NCBI GenBank assembly: GCA_024686215.1
Contig: JAIBDN010000014.1
Span: 1-45,826 of the forward strand
DNA: 45,826 nucleotides
Origin: Gammaproteobacteria bacterium
Lineage (GTDB): Bacteria; Pseudomonadota; Gammaproteobacteria; Pseudomonadales; Halieaceae
Direction of reading: 5' to 3'
The notes under the pieces: generated by a model
Seen by the model: the letters and a program-made list of their open reading frames with translations, nothing else
What the model was told of the DNA's origin: nothing
Databases searched by the model: none
Position numbers and translations under genes: made by a program
Shown: positions 8,670-17,085 of the stretch, piece after piece
Layout: every line of letters begins with the position of its first letter
Numbering within the stretch: the stretch's first letter is position 1

Positions 8670-9671
8670 ATGCGTGATGTCTCCATCTCTGTCTATTTCG
8701 TACGAGCGGTATTAAAAAACGCCGTCACACAAGGCCTGGACCCCATCAGCTTGCTACGCAAGAACCGGATTTCCCCGCGCTTATTGCTGGAGGAAAACGC
8801 CCGAGTATCTGTAGAGCGCTTTGCGGACCTTCAAGTGGGCGTCATGCTGGCAATGCACGACGAGGCTCTGGGCTATGCCGAACGCCGGATGCCACTCGGT
8901 TGCTGGTCGATGATGTGCCACGCGGTGATCAGTTGCGAAACCCTGGGGCAGGCGCTGAGCCGCTTCTGTCGCTTCTACCAACTGTTTGAATTCGGCATAC
9001 AGCCCCACCTCGAGGTCAACGGAGAGCATGCTGTTATTGATTTACGCCAGGTAAACAATAACGCGGAACCCGACCCCTACCTAAGTGAGTTGGTACTGTT
9101 CAATGTACACCGTTTCGCCAGTTGGCTGGTGCAGGAGCACCTGCCTATTCAGGTGGTAGAACTGGGCTATCCACCCGCTACCAACCCTAATGACTACCGC
9201 CACATGTTCCTGGGTAACCCGGTGGAATTCGATAAGGACAGCACGAAGATGCGCTTATCCGCTGCATTGCTGGACAAACGGATCAGCCAGAACGAAACCT
9301 CTTTGCGGCATTTTCTGCGTCACCCTGTATTCATCATGCTCAGCGGCAGCTACGCGAGTGACAGCTGGACCGCCAAAGTACGCGATATCGTGCGTGGCGA
9401 CCTGGCGCACATGCCGGAACTCGCAGAGGTAGCACAACAACTGGACGTGCACCCACAGACCTTGCGCCGGCGCTTATCTGCTGAAGGCGCCACCTTTAAA
9501 GAAATCAAAAATCAGGTGCGGCGCGACACTGCTCTGCATTATCTGGGCAAGCGGGGTCTGAGTATTGAGGAGATTGCTTACCGTGCGGGCTTCTCTGAAT
9601 CCAGTGCTTTTATCCGCGCTTTCAAGGGCTGGACCGGAGTAACGCCTTATTCCTACCGCAAAGGGCTCTAG
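8670..9671 (+). CDS. AraC-family regulator with OruR-type N-terminal domain
   Basis: A 333-residue regulator with the same design as the one at 509-1525: N-terminal ~200-residue effector domain, then AraC helix-turn-helix units (VAQQLDVHPQTLRRRLS and IEEIAYRAGFSESSAFIRAF) and GWTGVTPYSYRKG at the end. GAGG precedes the ATG. It follows the diguanylate cyclase gene by 7 bases. It lies between the two minus-strand acyl-CoA operons, so it could control either. The effector is unknown; related proteins respond to small metabolites such as acyl-CoAs, ornithine or steroids, which cannot be decided here. Confidence 0.9.
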   Translation: MRDVSISVYFVRAVLKNAVTQGLDPISLLRKNRISPRLLLEENARVSVERFADLQVGVMLAMHDEALGYAERRMPLGCWSMMCHAVISCETLGQALSRFCRFYQLFEFGIQPHLEVNGEHAVIDLRQVNNNAEPDPYLSELVLFNVHRFASWLVQEHLPIQVVELGYPPATNPNDYRHMFLGNPVEFDKDSTKMRLSAALLDKRISQNETSLRHFLRHPVFIMLSGSYASDSWTAKVRDIVRGDLAHMPELAEVAQQLDVHPQTLRRRLSAEGATFKEIKNQVRRDTALHYLGKRGLSIEEIAYRAGFSESSAFIRAFKGWTGVTPYSYRKGL

Positions 9672-9706
9672 TCCACGGCACTGCCCCGCACATACATGCG
9701 GCCGTT

Positions 9707-10468
9707 CTAAAGTTTGCGAAAGTCAGGTGGGCGTTTTTCGATAAAGGCTGTGATGGCCTCGATATTCTCTGGTGATCCCGCCTGGCGCATCATCGCCGCT
9801 TGTTCTGCGACGATCGCCGCATCCAGTGATTCCAGGTGATGCATACGCAATGTACGTTTGATCTCACGCAGAGAGTTAACCGGCCACTGCGCAATTTCCT
9901 GTGCTTTTGCCAACGCGTGCTCAAACAGATTGGCATCGGGTAAAACGTCCGCGGCGATACCGCTATTGTGTGCCTTGTCCGCGTCTACCCATTCCGCGGT
10001 ATAGAACAACTCAGCCGCTCGCTGCGCGCCAATATTGGCCTGCAGCATGTAACTGCTGCCCCACTCTGGCGCCAGACCGAGGCTGGCAAAAGGCAGTCGC
10101 ATGCGCAGGCTCTCGCCAACATAGACGATATCGGCATGGAACAATACCGTTGCGCCACCGCCAACAGCCACGCCCTGCGCTACAGCGACCAGTGGCTTAT
10201 CGAATTCAACCACAGCCCGCGCTGCTGCCTCAAACGGGTGCTCGTCGCCGGGAGAACCGCCAAAACTGCTCAAATCGACGCCTGAACAAAAATGCTCACC
10301 GGCACCGCACAATAGCAAACAGGCGACCGTGTCGTCCGCAGCGGCGGCACGGAATGTTTCACGCAAACCGACCCACATCTCATCGTTGATGGCATTTTTC
10401 TTTTCCGGGCGGTTCAAGGTCACCACCAGAACACCCTCACGATTATCTGTCAGTATATATTCGCTCAT
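9707..10468 (-). CDS. Crotonase family, probable delta3-delta2 enoyl-CoA isomerase
   Basis: A 253-residue crotonase-fold protein starting MSEYILTDNREGVLVVTLNRP. The oxyanion-hole loop is GAGEHFCSGVDLSSFGG. The GGGATVL loop lacks the first hydratase glutamate, but LGLAPEWGSSYM carries the PExGSS motif whose Glu is catalytic in delta3,delta2-enoyl-CoA isomerases. That supports an isomerase moving a double bond into the 2 position for beta-oxidation. It is the last gene of the 17085-to-9707 operon, 15 bases after the nitroreductase. The relation to a steroid substrate is inferred only from the operon. Confidence 0.87.
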   Translation of the reverse strand: MSEYILTDNREGVLVVTLNRPEKKNAINDEMWVGLRETFRAAAADDTVACLLLCGAGEHFCSGVDLSSFGGSPGDEHPFEAAARAVVEFDKPLVAVAQGVAVGGGATVLFHADIVYVGESLRMRLPFASLGLAPEWGSSYMLQANIGAQRAAELFYTAEWVDADKAHNSGIAADVLPDANLFEHALAKAQEIAQWPVNSLREIKRTLRMHHLESLDAAIVAEQAAMMRQAGSPENIEAITAFIEKRPPDFRKL

Positions 10469-10483
10469 TATCTCAGCCTGTTC

Positions 10484-11158
10484 TCAGGAGTGGAAAGTCA
10501 CAGCGTCGACAACAGCCGCGCGATCGGTACTACAGGTATTCGCAGGAGCATCCGGGTCGGGGTAGCCGAAGGAGATACCGAATAGCAGTTTATTGTTCGC
10601 TTCTATACCCAGCACTTCGCGCACGTAATCCGCCTGGAAGCTCAATGCAGTCTGCGGACAACTGCCCAGACCATGCGCGGTCAGCGCCAGCATTAATGTC
10701 TGCGCATACATGCCCAGGTCAGCCGCTTCACGCAGGCCAAAAGGCTCAGGCAAGAACAGAAAAGCGACATGCGGTGCGTCAAAAAATGTGAAGTTGCGCA
10801 TGAACTGCTCATGTCGGCTGGCCTTGTCCTCACGCTTGATATTGACAGAATCATACAAAGCCTGCGCCGATCCGTGCTGGCGATTCTTGTACACGCCCTC
10901 ATAGGTGCCCTCATAAGGAAAATCCATGCTGAATTCTCCCGACATAAACCGCGTAGACATTTCACTGCGCAACTTGGCGATGCTTTCACCTGAGGCAACA
11001 TGGGTGATCCAGGGTTGGGTATTGCAGTTACTGGGCGCACGTTGGGCGACAGCAAATACCTGCTCCATTGTTTGTCGGTCCACCGCCTGCGGCAGGAACG
11101 CACGCAGAGAACGCCTGGCGCTCACCGTCTGATCGAATATCGTGGCTTGTTCAGACAC
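10484..11158 (-). CDS. Nitroreductase-family FMN oxidoreductase
   Basis: A 224-residue protein of the nitroreductase fold. The N-terminal SARRSLRAFLPQ and RAPSNCNTQPW segments are the FMN-binding signatures. The C-terminal part has ADLGMYAQTLMLALTAHGLGSCPQ and LLFGISFGYPD, both typical of the family. These enzymes are FMN-dependent homodimers using NAD(P)H to reduce nitro groups, quinones, flavins or enones. No nitroaromatic genes are near. In this operon it may reduce an unsaturated or quinone-like intermediate, or supply reduced flavin; neither can be shown. It sits after a gap of about 160 bases from the crotonase gene upstream. Confidence 0.88.
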   Translation of the reverse strand: MSEQATIFDQTVSARRSLRAFLPQAVDRQTMEQVFAVAQRAPSNCNTQPWITHVASGESIAKLRSEMSTRFMSGEFSMDFPYEGTYEGVYKNRQHGSAQALYDSVNIKREDKASRHEQFMRNFTFFDAPHVAFLFLPEPFGLREAADLGMYAQTLMLALTAHGLGSCPQTALSFQADYVREVLGIEANNKLLFGISFGYPDPDAPANTCSTDRAAVVDAVTFHS

Positions 11159-11320
11159 TGTTGTATAGCCTCTTTGGATTTACTGGCGGCCATTATGCGC
11201 AGCTATCAACAACGATGCACGTTTTATAGCAGCACGTCGTGCGAGAGCCCGCGCTAGAAGCCACTCGGTTTATTATGTAGACATCAGTTGCGTATAACTT
11301 ACAGCGCAGCGCTGGCGTAT

Positions 11321-12139
11321 TTATGACCCGGTGAATTTCGCCGCTCGCTTTTCCTTAAAGGCTTTCATACCTTCTCTGGCGTCAGCGGAGGCAAACACCG
11401 GGCCGGCCAGCTCATCGGAGGCAAGCATCGCGTCATCTTCGGACATACACTCCTGGTGTTCACGCAGGGAGCGCGTAACGGCACGCACCGCCAACGGGCC
11501 ATTAGCACAAATCTTCGCCGCATATTCCCTGGCTACCGTCAGGGTTTCACCCGGCGGAACAATCTTGTTGATCAGCCCGAAGTCCAACGCCTGTTGTGCG
11601 CTAATATGTTCCCCACACAGCAGAATTTCTGCTGCCAGGCAGTACGGAATCTGACGACGCAAGCGCACAGTAGAACCGGACATGGGATACAGACCGCGGG
11701 CCACTTCTGTCACACCGAAAATAGCGTTCTCCGCCGCCACACGAATATCCGTGCCCTGCAGAATCTCCGTACCGCCGGCCAGCGCATAACCCTCTACCGC
11801 CAGAATCAACGGCTTATTGGGGCGATTATCGCGCAACAGTGCCTGCCAGTGAATATTGGGGACCTTGCCCATTAACTCCATAAACTCTTCGGTAGAGCGC
11901 TGCTCACCGTCTGCGCCCGCTTTCAGATCCATGCCGGCACAGAAGGTGTCGCCATTGGCGGTGAGAATAGCGCAATGTAAGCCGTCATCCTCCTCCAGCA
12001 GGCGCCAGGCTTTGTACATGCCCAAGAGCATTTCCGGACTGAAGGCGTTCTTTGCCTCAGGGCGATTCAATGTGACGATGAGGACATTGCCCTCCTGTTC
12101 TACAATGCAGTTCTTGGTGCTGATTTCCAGTTCACCCAT
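11321..12139 (-). CDS. Enoyl-CoA hydratase (crotonase family)
   Basis: A crotonase of 272 residues. I place the start at the ATG at 12139 because AAGGAG lies 11 bases before it; a GTG four codons upstream would overlap that site. The oxyanion-hole loop is NGDTFCAGMDLKAG. Both hydratase glutamates are present (EGYALAGGTEIL and FGVTEVARGLYPMSG), unlike the other two crotonases in the window, so true enoyl-CoA hydration is the best guess. It lies downstream of the acyl-CoA synthetase in the operon with the DUF35/Ltp genes, where it would hydrate an enoyl-CoA before retro-aldol cleavage. The exact substrate is inference. Confidence 0.9.
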   Translation of the reverse strand: MGELEISTKNCIVEQEGNVLIVTLNRPEAKNAFSPEMLLGMYKAWRLLEEDDGLHCAILTANGDTFCAGMDLKAGADGEQRSTEEFMELMGKVPNIHWQALLRDNRPNKPLILAVEGYALAGGTEILQGTDIRVAAENAIFGVTEVARGLYPMSGSTVRLRRQIPYCLAAEILLCGEHISAQQALDFGLINKIVPPGETLTVAREYAAKICANGPLAVRAVTRSLREHQECMSEDDAMLASDELAGPVFASADAREGMKAFKEKRAAKFTGS

Positions 12140-12236
12140 GTTGCAATTCACTCCTTAAACTTTCCAGTCACTTCCGCGATAGCGGAAATCTGTTTTCCTG
12201 CAGTGCGATCAGCAGCTGCTATGCATGCCTGCCCGA

Positions 12237-13865
12237 TCATGCAACTTTATGCTGTCCGGCCAAGGCAATTTCCAACGCTTTGGGGTAAGCCGGCTTACCA
12301 CTGGGCGCACGCGGAACTTCGTCCACTACATGCAGTTCACGCGGCACCTTGTAGCCGGCAATGTATTTACGCGCATCTTCCTGCAGTGCCGCCAACGAGA
12401 CTTCGGCGTTACCGCGGCGGGCCACCACAGCGGCTACCCTGCTACCGAAGCGCTCATCCGGGACTGCCACTACCAGGCAATCAAACACCGCCGGGTTAGC
12501 TTTTAGTGCCTGCTCTACCTCTTCCGGAAATACCTTTTCACCCCCGGTATTGATGCAGTTGGACCCGCGACCGTAAACGGTAATACTGTCGTCCTCTTCC
12601 AGGCGAGCCTCGTCGCCCAGCAACAACCAGGCCTGACCATCAACATCTACGATCGTTTTCGCCGTTTTCACCGGATCGTTGTAATAGCCCACCGGAATGT
12701 AACCACTACGAGAAAAAATACCCATTTCACCCGACTCAACGTGGCGATTGGGTTCGCCTTCGACATCGGTAATCACCGACATGAACTCGCTCTTGGTGAC
12801 ATTGCCCAGTCCCTGGCCTTTCTTGCCACCGCCGTCCATACCCATGTTGCCGCTCTCGGAGGAACCAAACGAGTTACTGATGAATACGTTGGGGAAATGT
12901 TGCTTGAAGGCCTCCTGCTTACTCTCGGAAAATACCGCACCGCCAGATCCCACACTGAACACAGCGCTCAGATCCCAGCGCTCGGGATTGGCGTCCAGCG
13001 CATCCAGCAGCGGCACTGCCATGGCGTCACCGACAATGGAAATCGCATTGACTTTCTCTCCCTCCACGATATCCCAAACATCTTCTCCCACCAGCGAGCG
13101 CGATGGGTTCAATACCACGGTGTTTCCGGCCAGCATCTGGATACAGGCATACCACCAGCAGGCCCCATGCATCAGCGGCGCCAGCGCCATGCCGACGATA
13201 GGAAAGTCGCCAATACGCTCAGCTATTTGCTCCGGCGCGGTGATAGCGCCATCGGGATGAAACCAGCCACCGCCTCCCATCGCGGCAAAAAACACGCTCT
13301 TATGCGGCCACATCACCCCCTTGGGCATCCCTGTGGTACCACCGGTATAGAGTATGAACAGGTCCTCATCCGCGCGTTCATCGAAATCACGCTCGCTACT
13401 GTGACCGCGCATGGCGCTTTCATACTCCTGTGAACCCAGCGCTGCTGTATCCTCAGCGCTCCCGTCTTCCACATAAACGAGGGTCTTCAAGTCGGGCGCC
13501 GACGCCCTGACCTCGGCAATATGCGGCGTGAATTCCCGATTATGGATACAGGCCACCATGTCGGCATTGTCGAAGATGTATAGCAGTTCATCCTGCACAT
13601 AGCGATAGTTAACATTAATAGGCACTGCGCGAATCTTGAAACAGGCCAGCATGCCCTCCAGGTACTCGTTGCAGTTGTACAGGTATAGGCCCACATGGTC
13701 GCCCGCCGCAACACCCTGGCTGACCAGATAATGGGCCAGTTTGTTGGCTCGCTCTTCCAGTTGAGCAAACGTCGCGCGCTGCTCACCACACACCAGGGCA
13801 TCCCGGGTGGGCACCTTGTCGGCAACGATTTCGTACATGTCGGCAATGTTGAAATGTTTGGTCAT
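12237..13865 (-). CDS. Acyl-CoA synthetase (AMP-binding), FadD19-like
   Basis: A 542-residue adenylate-forming ligase that activates a carboxylic acid to acyl-AMP and then acyl-CoA. The P-loop YTGGTTGMPKGVMWPH (from about residue 173) is the form seen in the steroid-acid CoA ligases of actinobacterial FadD17/FadD19 type. Other motifs are SFGSSESGNMG (about residue 340), GEKVFPEEVEQALK and APSGKPAYPK with the catalytic Lys near the C-terminus. GGGAGG lies 5 bases before the ATG. It is 25 bases after the first Ltp gene. The steroid-acid preference is an inference from motif resemblance and neighbours. Confidence 0.9.
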   Translation of the reverse strand: MTKHFNIADMYEIVADKVPTRDALVCGEQRATFAQLEERANKLAHYLVSQGVAAGDHVGLYLYNCNEYLEGMLACFKIRAVPINVNYRYVQDELLYIFDNADMVACIHNREFTPHIAEVRASAPDLKTLVYVEDGSAEDTAALGSQEYESAMRGHSSERDFDERADEDLFILYTGGTTGMPKGVMWPHKSVFFAAMGGGGWFHPDGAITAPEQIAERIGDFPIVGMALAPLMHGACWWYACIQMLAGNTVVLNPSRSLVGEDVWDIVEGEKVNAISIVGDAMAVPLLDALDANPERWDLSAVFSVGSGGAVFSESKQEAFKQHFPNVFISNSFGSSESGNMGMDGGGKKGQGLGNVTKSEFMSVITDVEGEPNRHVESGEMGIFSRSGYIPVGYYNDPVKTAKTIVDVDGQAWLLLGDEARLEEDDSITVYGRGSNCINTGGEKVFPEEVEQALKANPAVFDCLVVAVPDERFGSRVAAVVARRGNAEVSLAALQEDARKYIAGYKVPRELHVVDEVPRAPSGKPAYPKALEIALAGQHKVA

Positions 13866-13890
13866 AGCGACCTCCCTAAATAATAATTGG

Positions 13891-15054
13891 TCAGGATTTC
13901 TCTGAGCCTACGACCCACATGGAAAAGAACTGGGCACCGCCACCATAGGCGTGACCCAGCGCGAGCTTGGCGCCCTCGACCTGATGATCGCCGGCATCAC
14001 CGCGCACCTGCCGCGCGGCCTCGGCGAAGCGAATCATGCCTGAGGCGCCAATCGGATTGGAACACAGTACACCGCCGGATGGATTCCACGGTATGTCGCC
14101 GCCCTCGTCCAGCGAGGTGGCGCCCTCCATGGTCAGTTTCCAGCCTTCACCTTCAGCTGCAAAGCCAAGATTTTCCAGCCACATGGGCTCGTACCAGCTG
14201 AACGGCACATACACCTCGGCGCAATCCAGATCCTTGCGCGGATCGGTGATTCCCGCCTGCTGGTAGACGTCAGCCGCGCAATCGCGACCCGCCTGTGGGT
14301 TGACCTCCTCGCGGCCGGCATACATGGTCGGCTCTGAGCGCATGGCAACGCCACGAATCCACGCCGGTGGTTTGGGCGACTGTGCTGCCAGGTCTTCAGA
14401 GGCAATCACCATGGCACAGGCGCCGTCCGAGGAGGGGCAAGCCTCCAGGAAGCGCAGCGGATCCCATAACATGAAAGAATCTTCTACTTCCTGCATGGTG
14501 ATATCCGGCTTTTGCAGGTGCGCCAGGGGGTTACGCGCTCCGTGCAGCCGGTCTTTTACCGCCACTTTGATACCCACGTCATAGGGCGCCTGGGAGCGAC
14601 GCATATACTCGCGGATAATGGGGGCAAAATAACCACCGGCCCCGGCATTAAGATGTACCGAAAAAGGCTGCGGAGTAGACAGGGCCCACATCGCATTGGA
14701 TTCGGACTGCTTTTCAAACGCCACTGTCAATACACGTTTGAAGGTACCGCTTTGCACATGCGAGGCAGCCACCAGCGCCGTTGAACCACCCACAGAACCC
14801 GCGGTGTGCACGCGCATCATGGGCTTGCCGTTACATCCCAACGCGTCAGTAAGATAGCTCTCGGGCATGATCACGCCCTCAAACATATCCGGCGCCTTGC
14901 CGATAATCACCGCGTCGATGTCATCCCAGACCAGGCCCGCATCTTGTAGCGCGTTAACTGCTGCCTCGCGCACCAGACCGGCAATAGAGACATCACCCCG
15001 CTTGGTGGTGTATTTCGTCTGGCCAATACCGACCACTGCTGCCAAATTAGCCAT
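13891..15054 (-). CDS. Thiolase-fold lipid-transfer protein (Ltp3/Ltp4-like), probable aldolase
   Basis: A 387-residue thiolase-superfamily protein starting VVGIGQTKYTTKRGDVSI, a lipid-transfer-protein start. It cannot be a normal thiolase: the nucleophilic-Cys segment reads RVHTAGSVGGSTAL with no Cys, the usual GHPxGASG reads SNPIGASG (His to Asn), and the C-terminal CxGxGxG is GHAYGGGAQF. The same losses are known in the Ltp aldolases that cut steroid side chains together with DUF35 partners. The ATG overlaps the TAA of the preceding Ltp gene (TAATG), so the two are translationally coupled, which suits a complex. Role as retro-aldolase subunit is inferred. Confidence 0.85.
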   Translation of the reverse strand: MANLAAVVGIGQTKYTTKRGDVSIAGLVREAAVNALQDAGLVWDDIDAVIIGKAPDMFEGVIMPESYLTDALGCNGKPMMRVHTAGSVGGSTALVAASHVQSGTFKRVLTVAFEKQSESNAMWALSTPQPFSVHLNAGAGGYFAPIIREYMRRSQAPYDVGIKVAVKDRLHGARNPLAHLQKPDITMQEVEDSFMLWDPLRFLEACPSSDGACAMVIASEDLAAQSPKPPAWIRGVAMRSEPTMYAGREEVNPQAGRDCAADVYQQAGITDPRKDLDCAEVYVPFSWYEPMWLENLGFAAEGEGWKLTMEGATSLDEGGDIPWNPSGGVLCSNPIGASGMIRFAEAARQVRGDAGDHQVEGAKLALGHAYGGGAQFFSMWVVGSEKS

Positions 15055-16112
15055 TACGCACTCTCCAGTACTGTTACCAGGTTATGTTGCAGGCAAGGCC
15101 CGCTGGTGGCGTGCGCAACACCGCGCTGTGCCTCGCCACTGGCAATCCGGTTGAACACTTCACCGATACGGGACAGACCTGAAGCCATCATCAGATTTCC
15201 CGCCAGCACGCCACCACTGGGGTTAACAAGGGTCTTATCGGTCAGGCCCAAGGTGCGGGTGAGAATAATTTCCTGATGACTAAAGGGCGCGTACAGTTCC
15301 GCCACGTCGATGCTGCCGGCGCCCACACCGGCAGCCTCAGCTGCCTTGCGCGTAGACACAGAATCGGTGAGATCGCGCATGGCCAGGTTATGGCTCTCGA
15401 TACGATGATCAATACCACTGATGATCGCGTAGGGCACGCCCCATTCCCTGGCTTTTTCCACGGTGCAGATAATCACCGCACTGGCGCCATCGGACACCGG
15501 CGGACAATCTGATTTGCGCAGCGGTGACACATAGGTTTCCTGCGCCAGTAACTCTTCTACCGACACATCGCCGCTGAGTTGGGCGTGAGGGTTAGTTTTT
15601 GCGTTACCCCGCGAGCGCGCCACCACATCGGCCATGTCACGCTCGGTGATCAGTCCCTGATCCAGCATCAATCGCGCCTGCATGGCGGCCAAAGATATGC
15701 TATCTACCCACTGCGGAGCCAGATAATAGGGGTCCAACTGCTGCGATAACACAATCGGCAACTCCCCGGGTGAAGACTTGCCAAAACCGTATATCAGGGC
15801 CGAATCGGCGTGTCCCATACGAATTTTCAGTATCGATTCGTACAGCGCCCAGGCCGCGTCCATTTCCACGTGGGATTCTTTGATCGGCGGCACCGCGCCC
15901 AGCGCATCCACACCAGCGACAAAGGCAAAAGCCGCGCCCTGCAGATAATCACAGCTACCGGAACAGACAAAGTCCACATCCTGTGCATTATTCAGACCCA
16001 CCTGGTCGAATACCCTGCGCAGCACCGGCATGATCAATTCCACCTCATTGGTAGCACCGGCCCAGGAGACACAGTCGGACTGGTTATAAGCCACTATTGC
16101 AATTTTCTTCAT
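15054..16112 (-). CDS. Second thiolase-fold lipid-transfer protein (Ltp-like)
   Basis: A 352-residue thiolase-superfamily protein. The place of the nucleophilic Cys reads ESHVEMDAAWALYES, again without Cys, and GHPxGASG reads GNLMMASG, losing the His. VNPSGGVLAGN and HATSGPCLQHNLVTVLE near the C-terminus match the lipid-transfer subfamily. It is shorter than its partner at 13891-15054 and clearly diverged from it, so the two probably form a hetero-oligomer. GGGAGGA, inside the end of the DUF35 gene, lies 8 bases before the ATG; the gap to DUF35 is 4 bases. Likely an aldolase or scaffold subunit in side-chain cleavage; not a thiolase. Confidence 0.85.
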   Translation of the reverse strand: MKKIAIVAYNQSDCVSWAGATNEVELIMPVLRRVFDQVGLNNAQDVDFVCSGSCDYLQGAAFAFVAGVDALGAVPPIKESHVEMDAAWALYESILKIRMGHADSALIYGFGKSSPGELPIVLSQQLDPYYLAPQWVDSISLAAMQARLMLDQGLITERDMADVVARSRGNAKTNPHAQLSGDVSVEELLAQETYVSPLRKSDCPPVSDGASAVIICTVEKAREWGVPYAIISGIDHRIESHNLAMRDLTDSVSTRKAAEAAGVGAGSIDVAELYAPFSHQEIILTRTLGLTDKTLVNPSGGVLAGNLMMASGLSRIGEVFNRIASGEAQRGVAHATSGPCLQHNLVTVLESA

Positions 16113-16116
16113 GGTT

Positions 16117-16632
16117 TCAGTCCTCCCAGCCTGTAACTGGCATATGCCCTATTCTTTCCACTGGCACATCCGCTTCGTCGATGGGTTTGAAATAGCGGAT
16201 ATTATCCATGGCGTAATCCCACTCTTCCTCCGACTTCCACAGTGCCTGCACGCGTTGCCCTATATGCACCTCCTCGTTCACACACTCACTCATCAAATGA
16301 ATAAAAGAGAGATTGGAGCCGTCGGGCACCAGGTTGGCGATAATATAGGGTGGCTGTATCGGATTATTGGGAATAGGGATAGCGACGATAGTAAACGACT
16401 GCACAGTCGCCTTATCGGACAGAACCACCTCTTCTTCTGTGGGCAATCCGCAGGCCGCACAAGACCCACGCGGAGGGCAGTACACATTGCCGCAACCCGG
16501 ACAACGCTGCCCGGTAAGTACGCCTTTCTTGACCTGCGACAGGAAGCGCGCCGGCGCGGTACCTGCAGTGAACTTGTATTGCAGGTAGATCGGCACATCA
16601 ATGCCGGTAATCATTTCTCTTTCCTGGCTCAT
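16117..16632 (-). CDS. DUF35 OB-fold protein with zinc ribbon
   Basis: A 171-residue protein with the two DUF35 parts: an N-terminal rubredoxin-like zinc ribbon (RCPGCGNVYCPPRGSCAACG, four Cys in two CxxC pairs at about residues 42-60) and a C-terminal OB-fold (VQSFTIVAIP, PPYIIANLVPDG, HIGQRVQALW). DUF35 proteins bind acyl-CoA and act as obligate partners of thiolase-fold enzymes, including the steroid aldolases (ChsH2-Ltp2). AGGAGA precedes the ATG by about 8 bases; a second ATG six codons later also has AGGA. It lies between the other DUF35 gene and the Ltp pair, with gaps of 12 and 4 bases. Confidence 0.92.
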   Translation of the reverse strand: MSQEREMITGIDVPIYLQYKFTAGTAPARFLSQVKKGVLTGQRCPGCGNVYCPPRGSCAACGLPTEEEVVLSDKATVQSFTIVAIPIPNNPIQPPYIIANLVPDGSNLSFIHLMSECVNEEVHIGQRVQALWKSEEEWDYAMDNIRYFKPIDEADVPVERIGHMPVTGWED

Positions 16633-16644
16633 CGTCGTGTTCTC

Positions 16645-17085
16645 CTAGACCAGTTCAAAACAGCGAATGTCGGTGATAAAGCCGACCGTCTGCTCAGCCC
16701 AAACCGCCTGTACCCTGGCGCCTGTGGTGATATCACTCTCCGCAGCAGCAGACACACAATGGATCATGGCCACGTCTGCTCCATCCAACTTGATCATGGC
16801 CCAGGCGAAGGGCTGATCGAAGGGATGCGCATCGCGCGGTTCCTTCACCCAGGCAAAACTGACAATCTCTCCCTGCTGCCCCACTTCTACAAACTCCGAG
16901 AGTTCCTCGGCGGTCACTGGGTCATATTCCATAGGCGGCACTATCACCCGGCCATCACTGCCCTGGATGCCAACGATTTTTCGATCGCGCAATTCAGTCA
17001 GAAAGCGCCCAACGACGGGTCCGGTGGAGCGGGTATAGGTGAAACCAAGCTCAAACGCCTGGCTGAGCACTTCGGGTGGGGGCAT
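16645..17085 (-). CDS. DUF35 OB-fold protein lacking zinc-ribbon cysteines
   Basis: A 146-residue protein; I take the ATG at 17085 because AAGGAA lies 8 bases upstream, although the frame is open further. The N-terminal part aligns with the DUF35 zinc ribbon (RKIVGIQGSDGRVIVPPMEY) but all four Cys are absent. The OB-fold part is intact (GEIVSFAWV, PFAWAMIKLDGADVAMIH, TTGARVQAVW). In known complexes OB-fold partners contact the thiolase-fold subunit, so a paralogue without zinc could pair with one of the two Ltp proteins. It is the first gene of the operon, behind a 19-base dyad. Not recognisable as anything but DUF35. Confidence 0.87.
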   Translation of the reverse strand: MPPPEVLSQAFELGFTYTRSTGPVVGRFLTELRDRKIVGIQGSDGRVIVPPMEYDPVTAEELSEFVEVGQQGEIVSFAWVKEPRDAHPFDQPFAWAMIKLDGADVAMIHCVSAAAESDITTGARVQAVWAEQTVGFITDIRCFELV

